Positions 17,350-26,289 of a DNA stretch of 64,000 nucleotides are shown here, piece after piece; within the stretch, counting starts at the first letter, position 1, and each line of letters starts with the position of its first letter. This stretch comes from Microlunatus sagamiharensis. GTDB lineage: Bacteria; Actinomycetota; Actinomycetes; Propionibacteriales; Propionibacteriaceae. Position numbers and translations under genes: made by a program. The notes beneath the pieces were generated by a model. It did not search any database and was not told the DNA's origin. It saw nothing but the letters and a program-made list of their open reading frames with translations. Where the stretch lies: contig NZ_LT629799.1 in NCBI RefSeq assembly GCF_900105785.1, forward strand, positions 1,116,001-1,180,000. Direction: 5' to 3'.

Positions 17350-18789
17350 ATGGGTAGGACGCTGAGCGAGAAGGTCTGGGACGACCACGTCGTCCGCAGC
17401 AGCGAGGGCGAGCCGGACCTGCTCTACATCGACCTCCACCTCGTCCACGAGGTCACGAGCCCGCAGGCCTTCGACGGCCTCCGCCAGGCCGGCCGACCCG
17501 TCCGCCGTACGGACCTGACGCTGGCCACCGAGGACCACAACACCCCGACGCTGAACATCGACCAGCCGATCGCCGACCCCGTGTCGCGCACGCAGGTCGA
17601 CACGCTGCGCAAGAACGCCGAGGAGTTCGGCGTCCGGATCCACAGCCTCGGCGACCTCGACCAGGGCATCGTCCACATCATCGGCCCGCAGCTGGGCCTG
17701 ACCCAGCCGGGCATGACCATCGTCTGCGGCGACTCGCACACCTCGACGCACGGCGCCTTCGGCTCGATCGCCTTCGGCATCGGCACCTCCGAGGTCGAGC
17801 ACGTGCTCGCCACCCAGACGCTGCCGCAGGCCAAGCCGCAGACCATGGCCGTGAACGTCGACGGCGAGCTGCCGGCCGGCGTCACCGCCAAGGACATCGT
17901 CCTGGCGCTGATCGCCAAGGTCGGCACCGGCGGCGGCCAGGGCTACATCGTCGAGTACCGCGGGTCGGCCATCGAGGCGCTCTCCATGGAGGGCCGCATG
18001 ACCATCTGCAACATGAGCATCGAGTGGGGTGCCAAGGCCGGGCTGATGGCGCCCGACGAGACGACCTTCGCCTACCTGAAGGGCCGCCCGCACGCGCCGA
18101 CCGGCGCCGACTGGGACGCGGCGGTCGCGTACTGGTCGACGCTCAAGAGCGACCCCGACGCGGTCTTCGACGTCGAGGTCGACCTCGACGCCGCGCAGCT
18201 GACGCCGTTCGTCACCTGGGGCACCAACCCGGGCCAGGGCGTCCCGCTCGGGGCGAGCGTGCCCGAGCCCGAGGTGTTCGCCGAGGCGAGCGACCGCGTG
18301 GCCGCGACCAAGGCGCTGGAGTACATGGCGCTGGTCCCGGGCACGCCGATGCGCGAGGTGGCGGTCGACACCGTCTTCCTCGGCTCGTGCACCAACGGCC
18401 GCATCGAGGACCTCCGGGCCGCCGCCGAGGTCATCCAGGGCCGCCAGGTCGCCGACTCCGTGCGGATGCTCGTCGTGCCCGGCTCCGCCCGCGTGCGGCT
18501 GCAGGCCGAGTCCGAGGGCCTCGACGTCGTGTTCAAGGAGGCGGGTGCCGAGTGGCGCGCCGCGGGCTGCTCGATGTGCCTGGGCATGAACCCCGACCAG
18601 CTCGCCCCCGGCGAGCGCTCGGCCTCCACCTCGAACCGCAACTTCGAGGGCCGCCAGGGCAAGGGCGGGCGGACGCACCTCGTCAGCCCGCTCGTCGCTG
18701 CCGCCACCGCGGTCCGCGGGACGCTGAGCTCGCCCGCCGACCTCGACCGGCCCGTCGACGCGCTCGTCGGCGCGCCGCAGGGCCGCTGA
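17350..18789 (+). CDS. leuC: 3-isopropylmalate dehydratase large subunit
   Basis: Catalyses the second step of leucine synthesis (2- to 3-isopropylmalate) together with LeuD. The protein has 479 residues, the usual length. It carries a 4Fe-4S cluster, with ligand cysteines visible in [10 protein letters not shown] and [23 protein letters not shown] and the early EDHNTPT are aconitase-family signatures. ATG start after AAGAGGAG. A GC-rich hairpin lies upstream at 17296-17312 in the leader; no leucine-rich leader peptide was seen, so control is probably by the divergent IclR regulator. Confidence 0.97.
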   Translation: MGRTLSEKVWDDHVVRSSEGEPDLLYIDLHLVHEVTSPQAFDGLRQAGRPVRRTDLTLATEDHNTPTLNIDQPIADPVSRTQVDTLRKNAEEFGVRIHSLGDLDQGIVHIIGPQLGLTQPGMTIVCGDSHTSTHGAFGSIAFGIGTSEVEHVLATQTLPQAKPQTMAVNVDGELPAGVTAKDIVLALIAKVGTGGGQGYIVEYRGSAIEALSMEGRMTICNMSIEWGAKAGLMAPDETTFAYLKGRPHAPTGADWDAAVAYWSTLKSDPDAVFDVEVDLDAAQLTPFVTWGTNPGQGVPLGASVPEPEVFAEASDRVAATKALEYMALVPGTPMREVAVDTVFLGSCTNGRIEDLRAAAEVIQGRQVADSVRMLVVPGSARVRLQAESEGLDVVFKEAGAEWRAAGCSMCLGMNPDQLAPGERSASTSNRNFEGRQGKGGRTHLVSPLVAAATAVRGTLSSPADLDRPVDALVGAPQGR

Positions 18790-18820
18790 GACCCCGGACC
18801 GGACAGGAACGAGAACAGCC

Positions 18821-19432
18821 ATGGACGCCTTCACCAGCCACACCGGCACCGCGCTGCCGCTGCGCCGCAGCAACGTCGACACCGACCAGATCATCCCGGC
18901 GGTCTACCTCAAGCGGGTGACCAAGACCGGCTTCGAGGACGGGCTCTTCGCCGCGTGGCGCAAGGACCCCGACTTCGTGCTCAACCAGCCGCAGTACGCC
19001 GGCGCGACGATCATCGTGCCCGGTCCGGACTTCGGCACCGGCTCCTCCCGCGAGCACGCGGTCTGGGCGCTTCAGAACTACGGCTTCCGCGTCGTGATCG
19101 GCGCGCGCTTCGGCGACATCTTCCGCAGCAACGCGGGCAAGGCCGGCCTGCTGGTCGCGCGGATCGACCAGAAGGTCGTCGAGGAGCTCTGGGACTTCGT
19201 CGAGGAGCACCCGCAGGCGCCGATCACCGTCGACCTCGAGGCGCGCACCATCACCGCGCCCGGCTTCGAGACCGACTTCGAGATCGACGACTACACGCGC
19301 TGGCGCCTGCTCGAGGGCCTCGACGACATCGGGCTGACCCTGCGCCAGGCCGACGCCATCGACGCGTACGAGGCCCGTCGTCCCGCCTTCAAGCCCGCGA
19401 CGCTCCCGGCCCGGACGGCCTCGGTCTCCTGA
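18821..19432 (+). CDS. leuD: 3-isopropylmalate dehydratase small subunit
   Basis: Swivel domain partner of LeuC, 203 residues. Family motifs are [18 protein letters not shown] near the start and [14 protein letters not shown] around residue 70, which contacts substrate. It follows leuC by 31 bases in the same operon. ATG start with GGACAGGAACGAGA upstream. Confidence 0.97.
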   Translation: MDAFTSHTGTALPLRRSNVDTDQIIPAVYLKRVTKTGFEDGLFAAWRKDPDFVLNQPQYAGATIIVPGPDFGTGSSREHAVWALQNYGFRVVIGARFGDIFRSNAGKAGLLVARIDQKVVEELWDFVEEHPQAPITVDLEARTITAPGFETDFEIDDYTRWRLLEGLDDIGLTLRQADAIDAYEARRPAFKPATLPARTASVS

Positions 19433-19584
19433 CGCCTTCTCTATCGTTCTAGAGATTCTGGGTCTTTCACCCCGCGGGGTATTTGTCTTGTCGACAGATG
19501 ATCTCTAGCGTGTGGAGCGCACGACGCAGTGGGGCTGCGGCGGCGGGCCCCTGCGCCCGTCCTCGCGTGCGGGCTGGAGGGCCA

Positions 19585-19881
19585 GTGAACAAGGCGCAGT
19601 TGATCCATGAGCTGTCGACGCACTTCGACGGCAGCAAGCGCGAGGCGTCGCGGGCGTTGAACGCGGTGGTGGAGACCATCACGCAGACGGTGGCGACGGG
19701 CGAGAAGGTCTCGGTCACCGGCTTCGGGGTGTTCGAGAAGGTCGACAAGCCGGCGCGGACGGTGCGCAACCCGCGCACCGGCGAGCGCAAGGAGGCGCCG
19801 CCGACCTCGGTCGTGCGGTTCCGTCCGGGCACCGACCTCAAGGCCTCCGTCGCCGACGACGGCGAGCACGTGGCCTCCTAG
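19585..19881 (+). CDS. hup: HU family DNA-binding protein
   Basis: Small nucleoid protein of 98 residues, the plain HU length, without the long Lys/Ala-rich tail of the mycobacterial and streptomycete HupB/HupS type. It begins NKAQLIHELSTHFDGSKREA, has the GFGVFEKVDKPAR turn and the DNA-binding arm (RTGERKEAPPTSVVRFRPG). GTG at 19585 with GGAGG nine bases before it decides the start; the open frame before it is leader. The 152-base leader holds short inverted repeats (TCTCTA...TAGAGA at about 19438-19455 and ACCCCGCGGGGT about 19470), which may end the leu transcript. Confidence 0.95.
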   Translation: MNKAQLIHELSTHFDGSKREASRALNAVVETITQTVATGEKVSVTGFGVFEKVDKPARTVRNPRTGERKEAPPTSVVRFRPGTDLKASVADDGEHVAS

Positions 19882-19909
19882 GAGGCGAGGCGCCGCACCC
19901 GCCCCGGCC

Positions 19910-20818
19910 TCACAGCCAGGCGGACAGGACCTCGCCGCCGGCGAGGACGCAGTGCAGGCGCTGACCCGGGCGCGGCAGGCGCAGGCCGTCCGCGACTCGG
20001 CCGGGCGGGAGCAGCACCCGGACCCCCGTCGTGGTGACGGCGTGCCCGGGCGTTTCGGCGTGCTCGGGAACGGTCCCGCGCGCGGGCGCGTCCACGGTCG
20101 TGACCACGGCGTACGCGCCGAGCCGCCCGGTCCGGGGGTCGAGCAGCGCCCGGGTGGCAGGACCCAGGCCGAGGCCGGCGGCGTCGGCGAGGTCGACCTC
20201 GGTGTCGACGTCGCGGCGGGCGTGCGGGACGGTCGCGCCGAGCCGCTCGTCGGTGAGCGCGACCGCCCCCGAGTGGTGGTGCGCCGCGGCCGAGCGGCCC
20301 TGGAAGCGCGGGCCGAGACCCACCCCGGCCGTGGCCAGCAGCATCGTCGTGCCGACGCCCGTGGCGTCGGCGACGTAGGCGCGCTCGTACGCCGCGGCCC
20401 CGGCGACGACGGTCCGGACGGACGTGGGCCGCAGGGCGGGAAGGTCGCCGACGACGGCGAGCACGCGGGGCACGTCCGAGCGCCGGAGGTGGTCGGCCCC
20501 GAGGCGCAGGGCCTCGTTCATGCCCGCCGGCCGGCCCTCGGGCACGACCTGCACGGTCCCGAGCCCGGCGCGGGACAGACGGTCCTGCAGGGACGGCTGG
20601 TCGCTGACCACGCAGACGGTGGCGACCGCGTCGACGAGGGCGGCGAGCGTGTCGAGCGCCATGGTCCAGGCCAGCCGTCGGCGCAGCGGCTGGGGGATCG
20701 GGGCGAGCCGTGACTTCACGTGCTCGCCCGCCTTGAGCGCGACCACGGCACCCACGTCGCCGTCGGGGCCGGGGGTGGGGCCGGGGGCCGTCGGGCCGGC
20801 GTGCGGAGGCGTCGTCAT
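19910..20818 (-). CDS. cofC: 2-phospho-L-lactate guanylyltransferase-like protein (F420 synthesis)
   Basis: Nucleotidyltransferase of the CofC/FbiD family, which activates 2-phospholactate or phosphoenolpyruvate for coenzyme F420. The N-terminal AVVALKAGEHVKSRLAPI loop binds GTP and is followed by VPEGRPAGMNEALRLG, VVGDLPALRPTSV and a C-terminal DTEVDLADAAGLGLGPAT. About 70 residues follow that are not needed in typical members (302 in total against roughly 210), so there is a C-terminal extension of unknown use. ATG at 20818 is preferred; a GTG at 20869 in the same frame would add 17 residues. No other F420 gene is in the window. Confidence 0.88.
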   Translation of the reverse strand: MTTPPHAGPTAPGPTPGPDGDVGAVVALKAGEHVKSRLAPIPQPLRRRLAWTMALDTLAALVDAVATVCVVSDQPSLQDRLSRAGLGTVQVVPEGRPAGMNEALRLGADHLRRSDVPRVLAVVGDLPALRPTSVRTVVAGAAAYERAYVADATGVGTTMLLATAGVGLGPRFQGRSAAAHHHSGAVALTDERLGATVPHARRDVDTEVDLADAAGLGLGPATRALLDPRTGRLGAYAVVTTVDAPARGTVPEHAETPGHAVTTTGVRVLLPPGRVADGLRLPRPGQRLHCVLAGGEVLSAWL

Positions 20819-20922
20819 GAGCGGCGTCGATGCTGCCACACCCCGGCTCGGCACTAGGGTGACCTGCACCCGGGGCGGCCTGCCCCGGCCACGTCAGGAG
20901 CGGCGCGACCGGTGCGGGACGG

Positions 20923-21711
20923 ATGGGCGTGACAGGCAGGGACGCGGACGGCGGGCGTACGGCGGTGCCGCGGCTGGACGCGGTCAACCACGAGCCGGGC
21001 GACGAGATGATCCGTCCGCTGGTCAAGCTGTTGAATGTCGTGCTCGCTCCGCTGAGCCGCCGGGCCTGGGAGGGCCAGGAGCACCTGCCGCCGAGCGGCG
21101 GCGTGATCGTCGTGGCCAACCACATCTCCAACGCCGACCCGCTGGCGCTCGGGCAGTTCCTCGCGTACTCCGGTCGTTGGCCGCGGTTCCTGGCCAAGAG
21201 CTCGCTGTTCGCGGTGCCCGGCCTCGGTCGCCTGCTGCGCCGGGTCGGCCAGATCCCGGTCGAGCGGGGGAGCAGCCGTTCCGTGGACGCGCTCGTCGCC
21301 GCCCAGGAGGCGCTCGCGGAGGGGCGGGCCGTCGTCGTCTACCCGGAGGGCACGATCACCCGGGACCCCGACCTGTGGCCGATGCGCGGCCACACCGGGG
21401 CCGCGCGGCTCGCGCTGGCGACGTCCTGCCCGGTGGTGCCCGTCGCGCAGTGGGGGGCGGAGGAGTTCCTGCGTGGACGGAAGGTCGGGGTGCCGCGCGT
21501 CTGGGCGCACCCGACGCTGCGGATGCGCGTCGGGGCGCCCGTGCCGCTCGACGACCTGCGCGGGCGGCCGGTCGACGCCGTCCTCCTCGCCGAGGCGACC
21601 GAGCGGATCATGGCCGCGCTGACGTCTCTCCTGGAGGACCTCCGCGGGGAGCGGGCCCCGGCGGTCCGCTTCGACCCGCGCGCCGTGCGGACCCCGGAGC
21701 CGCGCCGGTGA
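20923..21711 (+). CDS. plsC: 1-acyl-sn-glycerol-3-phosphate acyltransferase family protein
   Basis: Membrane-associated lysophosphatidate acyltransferase type enzyme, 262 residues. The acyltransferase boxes are NHISNADPL (NHxxxxD) near residue 66, LFAVPGLGRLLRRVGQIPVERG, and VYPEGTITRD. It overlaps gpsA by 4 bases (GTGA), so two steps of phospholipid assembly, glycerol-3-phosphate supply and acylation, share one operon. A TAGGGT -10 candidate is at 20855. The N-terminal 28 residues are variable, so a later in-frame ATG (at MIRPLVKLL) could be the true start. Confidence 0.9.
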   Translation: MGVTGRDADGGRTAVPRLDAVNHEPGDEMIRPLVKLLNVVLAPLSRRAWEGQEHLPPSGGVIVVANHISNADPLALGQFLAYSGRWPRFLAKSSLFAVPGLGRLLRRVGQIPVERGSSRSVDALVAAQEALAEGRAVVVYPEGTITRDPDLWPMRGHTGAARLALATSCPVVPVAQWGAEEFLRGRKVGVPRVWAHPTLRMRVGAPVPLDDLRGRPVDAVLLAEATERIMAALTSLLEDLRGERAPAVRFDPRAVRTPEPRR

Positions 21712-22700
21712 AGGTCGCGGTCATGGGCGCCGGCTCGTGGGGCACGACCTTCGGCCTGGTCGTCGCCGACACCGGTCACGAGGTCACGCTGTGGGCCCGC
21801 CGGCCCGAGCTCGTCGCCGCAGTCAACGCCACGCGGCGCAACCCCGACTACCTCCCCGACGTCGAGCTCCCGGCCAACCTGCGGGCGGTCGGCGACCCGG
21901 CGGAGGCGATGGACGGCGCGTACGCGGTCGTGCTGGCGGTGCCGTCGCAGCTGCTGCGCGGGACGCTCGAGGGGTGGGAGGTGCCGCGCGACGCCCACGT
22001 CGTCAGCCTGGCCAAGGGCATCGAGCTGGGCACGGGCCGCCGGATGAGCGAGGTGGTCGCCGAGGCCGGCGGCGTGGAGCCCGAGCGGCTGGCCGTGGTC
22101 ACCGGACCCAACCTCGCGCGCGAGATCGCCGCGCGCCAGCCGTCGGCGAGCGTCGCGGCCAGCGTGGCCGAGGAGACCGCGCTGGACGTGCAGCGGATCT
22201 GCCACACGCCGTCCTTCCGCGTCTACACCAACGCCGACGTCGTCGGCTGCGAGCTGGCCGGGGCGACGAAGAACGTCATCGCGCTCGGGGTCGGCATGGC
22301 CGTGGGGCTGGGGTTCGGGGCCAACGCGACCGCCTCGCTCATCACCCGCGGCCTCGCCGAGACCAGCCGGCTCGGCGTGGCGCTCGGGGCCGACCCGTAC
22401 ACGTTCGCCGGGCTGGCCGGCCTCGGCGACCTCGTCGCCACCTGCCAGTCCCCGCTGTCGCGCAACCGGACGTTCGGCGAGGAGCTGGGCCGCGGCCGCA
22501 GCGTCGCCGAGATCAGCCACGCCACCCGCCAGGTCGCCGAGGGCGTCCTGTCCTGCGCCTCGGTCCAGCAGCTCGCCCACGACCACGACGTCGAGATGCC
22601 GATCGTCGACCACGTCGCCGCCGTCGTCGCGGGCGAGCTCACGCCGGCCGACGCCGTCCGCGCGCTGATGAGCCGAGCGCCGGGTCGGGAACGGGCGTAG
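21708..22700 (+). CDS. gpsA: NAD(P)-dependent glycerol-3-phosphate dehydrogenase
   Basis: Makes sn-glycerol-3-phosphate from dihydroxyacetone phosphate for phospholipids; 330 residues. Rossmann motif VAVMGAGSWGTTFGLV at the start, then SLAKGIELGTGRRMSEV, the catalytic Lys region ELAGATKNVIALGVGM, and the substrate site around AGLGDLVATCQSPLSRNRTFG. The GTG start overlaps the plsC stop by 4 bases. The gene ends 10 bases from the convergent PLP enzyme gene. Confidence 0.97.
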   Translation: MKVAVMGAGSWGTTFGLVVADTGHEVTLWARRPELVAAVNATRRNPDYLPDVELPANLRAVGDPAEAMDGAYAVVLAVPSQLLRGTLEGWEVPRDAHVVSLAKGIELGTGRRMSEVVAEAGGVEPERLAVVTGPNLAREIAARQPSASVAASVAEETALDVQRICHTPSFRVYTNADVVGCELAGATKNVIALGVGMAVGLGFGANATASLITRGLAETSRLGVALGADPYTFAGLAGLGDLVATCQSPLSRNRTFGEELGRGRSVAEISHATRQVAEGVLSCASVQQLAHDHDVEMPIVDHVAAVVAGELTPADAVRALMSRAPGRERA

Positions 22701-22710
22701 CGCCCGAGGA

Positions 22711-23847
22711 TCAGAGTGCGTCGAGCGAACGCTCCAGGTCGGCCCAGAGGTCGTCGGCGTGCTCGACCCCGACGGACATCCGGACCAGGCCCTCGGGGAC
22801 GACGTCGAGCTCGCCCGACCAGCGGCGGCGGCGCTCGAAGGTGGACTCGACGCTGCCCAGGCTGGTCGCGTGGGTCCAGAGGGTGCAGCCGTCGACGAAC
22901 CGCTCCGCCGTCGGCCCGTCGGCCAGCTCGACCGACAGCAGCGAACCGAAGCCGTCCATCGTCGCGGCCGCCCGCGCGTGGCCCTCGTCGGACGGCAGGC
23001 CGGGGTAGCGGACCCGTCGCACGGCCGGGTGCGCGGCCAGGCGCTCGGCGAGGACGCCCGCGTTGGCGACGGCGGCGCGGACGCGCAGCGGCATCGTCCG
23101 GATCCCGCGCAGGGCGAGCCAGGTCTCCATCGGCCCGGGGACCGCGCCGCTGTCGTGCCGGACGGCGGCGAGCGCGGCGAAGAGTTCGTCCGCGCCGTCG
23201 CCGTCGGTGCGCACGCTCAGCGCGCCCAGCAGGAGGTCGGAGTGCCCGCCGACGAACTTCGTGCCCGACTCGAGGACGACGTCGAAGCCGTGCTCGAGCG
23301 GGCGCTGCAGCAGCGCGGAGGCGAAGGTGTTGTCGACGACGGTCCGGACGCGGCCCCGCAGCGCCGCGCCGATCCCGGGGAGGTCGGCGACCTCCATGAG
23401 CGGGTTGGTGGGCGACTCCAGCCACACCAGGTCGGCGCCGTCCGCGGCGGCCAGCACGGCCTCGGTGTCGGCGACGTCGACCTCGCGCAGCACCCACCCG
23501 AACTTCTCCGCACGGGACCGCACGAGCGCGGAGACCCCGAGGTAGCAGCTGGTCGGCAGCACCACGGTGTCCCCGGGGGCGAGGAGGTCCAGCACGGCGC
23601 TCGCCGCCGCCATCCCGCTCGCGAAGGTCACGCACCGCCCGCCCTCGAGCGTCCCCAGGACCTCCTCCAGCGCCGACCAGGTCTCGTTGCCGTCGCGGCC
23701 GTAGCCGAGCGCGGTCGTCGTGTCGTGCGCGCCGACGTAGGTCGAGGCGAGGACGGGGGAGACGTTCAGGGGTGCGCCGGGCGTACGCGTCGGGCGGCCG
23801 AGGCTCACCGCGAGGGTGTCGCGGTGCAGGTCGAGGTCGTGGTCCAC
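22711..23847 (-). CDS. Cystathionine gamma-synthase-like PLP enzyme
   Basis: Cys/Met metabolism PLP-dependent enzyme, 378 residues. It contains TFASGMAAASAVLDLL and CYLGVSALVRSRAEKFGW. The cofactor site VDNTFASALLQRPLEHGFDVV is followed by ESGTKFVGGHSDLLLGAL, in which the Lys binds PLP. C-terminal EHADDLWADLE is typical. Members act as cystathionine gamma-synthase, cystathionine gamma-lyase or methionine gamma-lyase, and sequence reading alone does not separate them. The gene stands alone, convergent with gpsA and divergent from ddl. GTG start at 23847. Confidence 0.88.
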   Translation of the reverse strand: MDHDLDLHRDTLAVSLGRPTRTPGAPLNVSPVLASTYVGAHDTTTALGYGRDGNETWSALEEVLGTLEGGRCVTFASGMAAASAVLDLLAPGDTVVLPTSCYLGVSALVRSRAEKFGWVLREVDVADTEAVLAAADGADLVWLESPTNPLMEVADLPGIGAALRGRVRTVVDNTFASALLQRPLEHGFDVVLESGTKFVGGHSDLLLGALSVRTDGDGADELFAALAAVRHDSGAVPGPMETWLALRGIRTMPLRVRAAVANAGVLAERLAAHPAVRRVRYPGLPSDEGHARAAATMDGFGSLLSVELADGPTAERFVDGCTLWTHATSLGSVESTFERRRRWSGELDVVPEGLVRMSVGVEHADDLWADLERSLDAL

Positions 23848-23969
23848 GCACCCATCCTCCCGTGCCGCGCGCCCGCGCGCGGCGGACCGTCCGGCCCCAC
23901 CCGCGCCGGTAGGGTCACCCGCGTCGGCAGGGCGGACCCTGGCCGCGACGCGGAGACGGGAGAACGACG

Positions 23970-25163
23970 GTGACCACAGCGCCGGCCGGGCCGACCGTGC
24001 CCGACGAGGGCAGGGGCGCCGTCCGACGCGTCCGCGTCGCCCTGGTGTTCGGGGGCGTCAGCAGCGAGCACGGCGTCTCGTGCCTGACCGCCGCCGGCGT
24101 CTTCTCGGCGCTGGACCCCGAGCGCTACGAGGTGGTCGGCGTCGGGATCACCCGCACCGGGCGCTGGGTGCTCGTCGACGACGAGACCCTGCGCGGCCTC
24201 GCGGTCGTGGACGGGCGCCTGCCCGAGCTCAGCGAGCACGCCCCCGACGCGATGCTGCTCACCCACGGTCCCGGCAGCCGGCTCGCGGTCCGCGACGAGG
24301 TGTCGTACGGCGGCGTCGACAAGCACTCGGCGCTCTCCTGGCTCGGCCCGGTCGACGTCGCGCTGAGCCTCCTGCACGGCCCCTTCGGCGAGGACGGGAC
24401 GATCCAGGGCCTGTTCGAGATGATGGGCACCCGCTACGTCGGCGCGGGCGTGCTCGCCAGCGCGGTCGGCATGGACAAGCACTTCATGAAGCTCGTCCTG
24501 TCCGCCTCCGGGCTGCCCGTCGGCCCCTTCACCACCATCACGCCGGCAGACTGGGCGCGCGACCGCAGCGCCTGCCTCGAGGCCGTGTCCGCGCTGCGCT
24601 TCCCGGTCTTCGTCAAGCCCGCCCGCGGCGGCTCGAGCCTCGGCATCTCCAAGGTCGACGCCGACACCGGCGGGGCCCTGGTGGCCGCCATCGAGGAGGC
24701 CCAGCGCTTCGACCCCAAGGTCGTCGTCGAGGAGGGGTTCGTCGGTGCGCGCGAGCTTGAGTGCGGCGTCCTCTCCGACGTCGACGGCGGCATCCCGCAG
24801 GCCAGCGCCGTGGCCGAGATCCGCGTGCACAGCGAGTCGGGCTTCTACGACTTCGAGGCCAAGTACCTCCCCGAGGAGCAGGTCGACCTCGACGTCCCTG
24901 CCCTCGTCGACCCGACCGTCGCCGACCAGGTCCGCGACCTCGCCGTGCGCACCTTCGAGGCCGTGGGCTGCGAGGGGCTCGCCCGCGTGGACGTCTTCCT
25001 CACCCGCGAGGGCCGCGTCGTGGTCAACGAGATCAACACGATGCCCGGCTTCACCGCGCACTCGATGTTCCCGCGCATGTGGGCCGCGAGCGGCCTCGAC
25101 TACCCGGCCCTGGTCGACCGCCTGATCGCGCTCGCCCTGGCCCGCCCCGTCGGCCTCCGCTGA
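23970..25163 (+). CDS. ddl: D-alanine--D-alanine ligase
   Basis: ATP-grasp ligase that makes the D-Ala-D-Ala dipeptide of peptidoglycan; 397 residues. N-terminal VALVFGGVSSEHGVSCLTA, then LHGPFGEDGTIQGLFEMMG. ATP-grasp parts follow: MDKHFMKLVLSASGLPV, FVKPARGGSSLGISKV and the metal site VNEINTMPGFTAHSMFP. In many actinobacteria ddl lies beside gpsA and DUF3515/thiL genes, the same order as here. GTG start with GGGAG about 10 bases upstream, and a TAGGGT -10 candidate at 23910. Confidence 0.97.
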   Translation: MTTAPAGPTVPDEGRGAVRRVRVALVFGGVSSEHGVSCLTAAGVFSALDPERYEVVGVGITRTGRWVLVDDETLRGLAVVDGRLPELSEHAPDAMLLTHGPGSRLAVRDEVSYGGVDKHSALSWLGPVDVALSLLHGPFGEDGTIQGLFEMMGTRYVGAGVLASAVGMDKHFMKLVLSASGLPVGPFTTITPADWARDRSACLEAVSALRFPVFVKPARGGSSLGISKVDADTGGALVAAIEEAQRFDPKVVVEEGFVGARELECGVLSDVDGGIPQASAVAEIRVHSESGFYDFEAKYLPEEQVDLDVPALVDPTVADQVRDLAVRTFEAVGCEGLARVDVFLTREGRVVVNEINTMPGFTAHSMFPRMWAASGLDYPALVDRLIALALARPVGLR

Positions 25164-25176
25164 CGACCGACCTCCC

Positions 25177-25251
25177 GCCGGTTCTCTTACCGCAGTGCGC
25201 GTAGGACGGCGCTGAGGGCTCGGAGCCGTCGATACCGGTAAGAAGACCGGC
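25177..25251. terminator. Structured region between ddl and the DUF3515 gene
   Basis: Arms 25177-25192 and 25236-25251 are complementary at all but two positions. An inner GACGGC/GCCGTC stem lies between them. It sits in the 109-base gap between convergent genes and is best read as a bidirectional transcription stop. Confidence 0.5.
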
Positions 25252-25272
25252 GCCAGGTCCGACGAGGCAGCC

Positions 25273-25770
25273 CTACTGGCAGGGCGTGACAACCGGGTCG
25301 TGCTGCGAGACCACGTCGCTCAGGTCGGCAAGGGCGCCGGACTCGGGCGCGAACCTCGCCGGCACCGACACCTCCACGAAGGCCGGCCGTCCGATGGTCG
25401 TGAAGATCATCCCGCCCTGCGCCTCCTCGGCGTACCAGCCGACGTCGTTCACCTCGAGGCACTCGCTGTCGTCCCTCAGCCCGGGCGGCGCCGCGACGCC
25501 GCAGCGCAGCACGATCGCCGGCCTGCCCCAGGCCGCCGACAGCAGGCCCGGCTCGACGCTGCGTCGACCCTGGTCCAGCACCTCCTCCGGCAGCGCCGCC
25601 ATGACCGCTCCGCACACCTGCGCCACCTCGGGCCCCGGCGTCGGCTCCTCGACCGCCACCTTCCCGCAGCCCGCGAGGAGCGTGGCCAACGTCACCAGGA
25701 CAGCGCCCTGCCCGACCGCGCGCAGCAGACTCGGCCGACGAGGCGAAGGCGGGAGGAGGGCGTCATGCAC
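25273..25770 (-). CDS. DUF3515 lipoprotein
   Basis: Actinobacterial DUF3515 protein of about 165 residues and unknown function. A lipoprotein signal (GAVLVTLATLLAGCGK) gives a lipid-anchored Cys. The mature part has four cysteines, including ALP...LRCGV, SECLEVNDVGWY and a C-terminal VTPCQ, probably disulfide-bonded outside the cell. It commonly neighbours ddl and thiL, as here. The start is uncertain: GTG at 25770 lies inside a perfect inverted repeat and has only a poor ribosome site, while the frame stays open to 25878. Confidence 0.8.
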   Translation of the reverse strand: MHDALLPPSPRRPSLLRAVGQGAVLVTLATLLAGCGKVAVEEPTPGPEVAQVCGAVMAALPEEVLDQGRRSVEPGLLSAAWGRPAIVLRCGVAAPPGLRDDSECLEVNDVGWYAEEAQGGMIFTTIGRPAFVEVSVPARFAPESGALADLSDVVSQHDPVVTPCQ

Positions 25771-25893
25771 CCCGGCCCGAACGTGGATGGGTCTGGCGGG
25801 AGCCCGGGCGCTGGGGACGCGAGATACGCAGACGAGTGCACGGCGCCCGGGCGGATGGTTGTGAGGGCCGGGGTGCATGACGCCCTCCTCCCG
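25750..25893. repeat. Perfect 29-bp inverted repeat with 86-base loop
   Basis: Bases 25750-25778 are the exact reverse complement of 25865-25893. The loop contains a second inverted repeat, 25802-25811 with 25843-25852 (10 bases). Read on either strand, the arms encode similar peptides beginning MHPGP and containing VHDALLP. The element fills the gap between the AsnC-module stop and the DUF3515 start and covers the latter's probable start codon. No transposase or target duplication was found. Confidence 0.9.
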
Positions 25894-25912
25894 ACTGGAC
25901 GTTTCGGCCGGG

Positions 25913-26149
25913 TCAGACGTGCACGACCGGGCAGGTCACCGTCCTGGTGATGCCGGGAACGCTCTGGACGCGCTTGAGGACCAACGCACCGAGCTCGTCC
26001 ATCGTGGCGGCCTCGGCGCGGACGACGACGTCGTACGGGCCTGTGACGTCCTCGGCCAGGGTGACGCCGGAGATGCGGCTGATCTCGGTCCGGACCTCGG
26101 TCGACCTGCCGACGACGGTCTGCACCAGGATGTAGGCCTGAACGACCAC
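25913..26149 (-). CDS. Lrp/AsnC ligand-binding domain protein (stand-alone)
   Basis: Small protein of 78 residues that is only the C-terminal effector module of Lrp/AsnC regulators ([18 protein letters not shown]...[12 protein letters not shown]), with no DNA-binding helix-turn-helix. Stand-alone modules of this kind form dimers or larger rings and bind amino acids; their role is poorly known. GTG at 26149 is chosen because GAGG lies seven bases before it and the family begins at this point; the frame upstream to 26278 is not family-like. It is divergent from thiL. Confidence 0.87.
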   Translation of the reverse strand: MVVQAYILVQTVVGRSTEVRTEISRISGVTLAEDVTGPYDVVVRAEAATMDELGALVLKRVQSVPGITRTVTCPVVHV

Positions 26150-26289
26150 GGTGGTGCCTCGCACTTCTCGCAGCCGCGCGTCCGGGAGCGACGAAGCACC
26201 GCTGCCCGGCCCGGCGGCCGACCACGTACGCTCACCGGTGTGCGCCAACCTACAGGCCGACGCGCTCCGCTGATGCACGGCGAGAGCCC

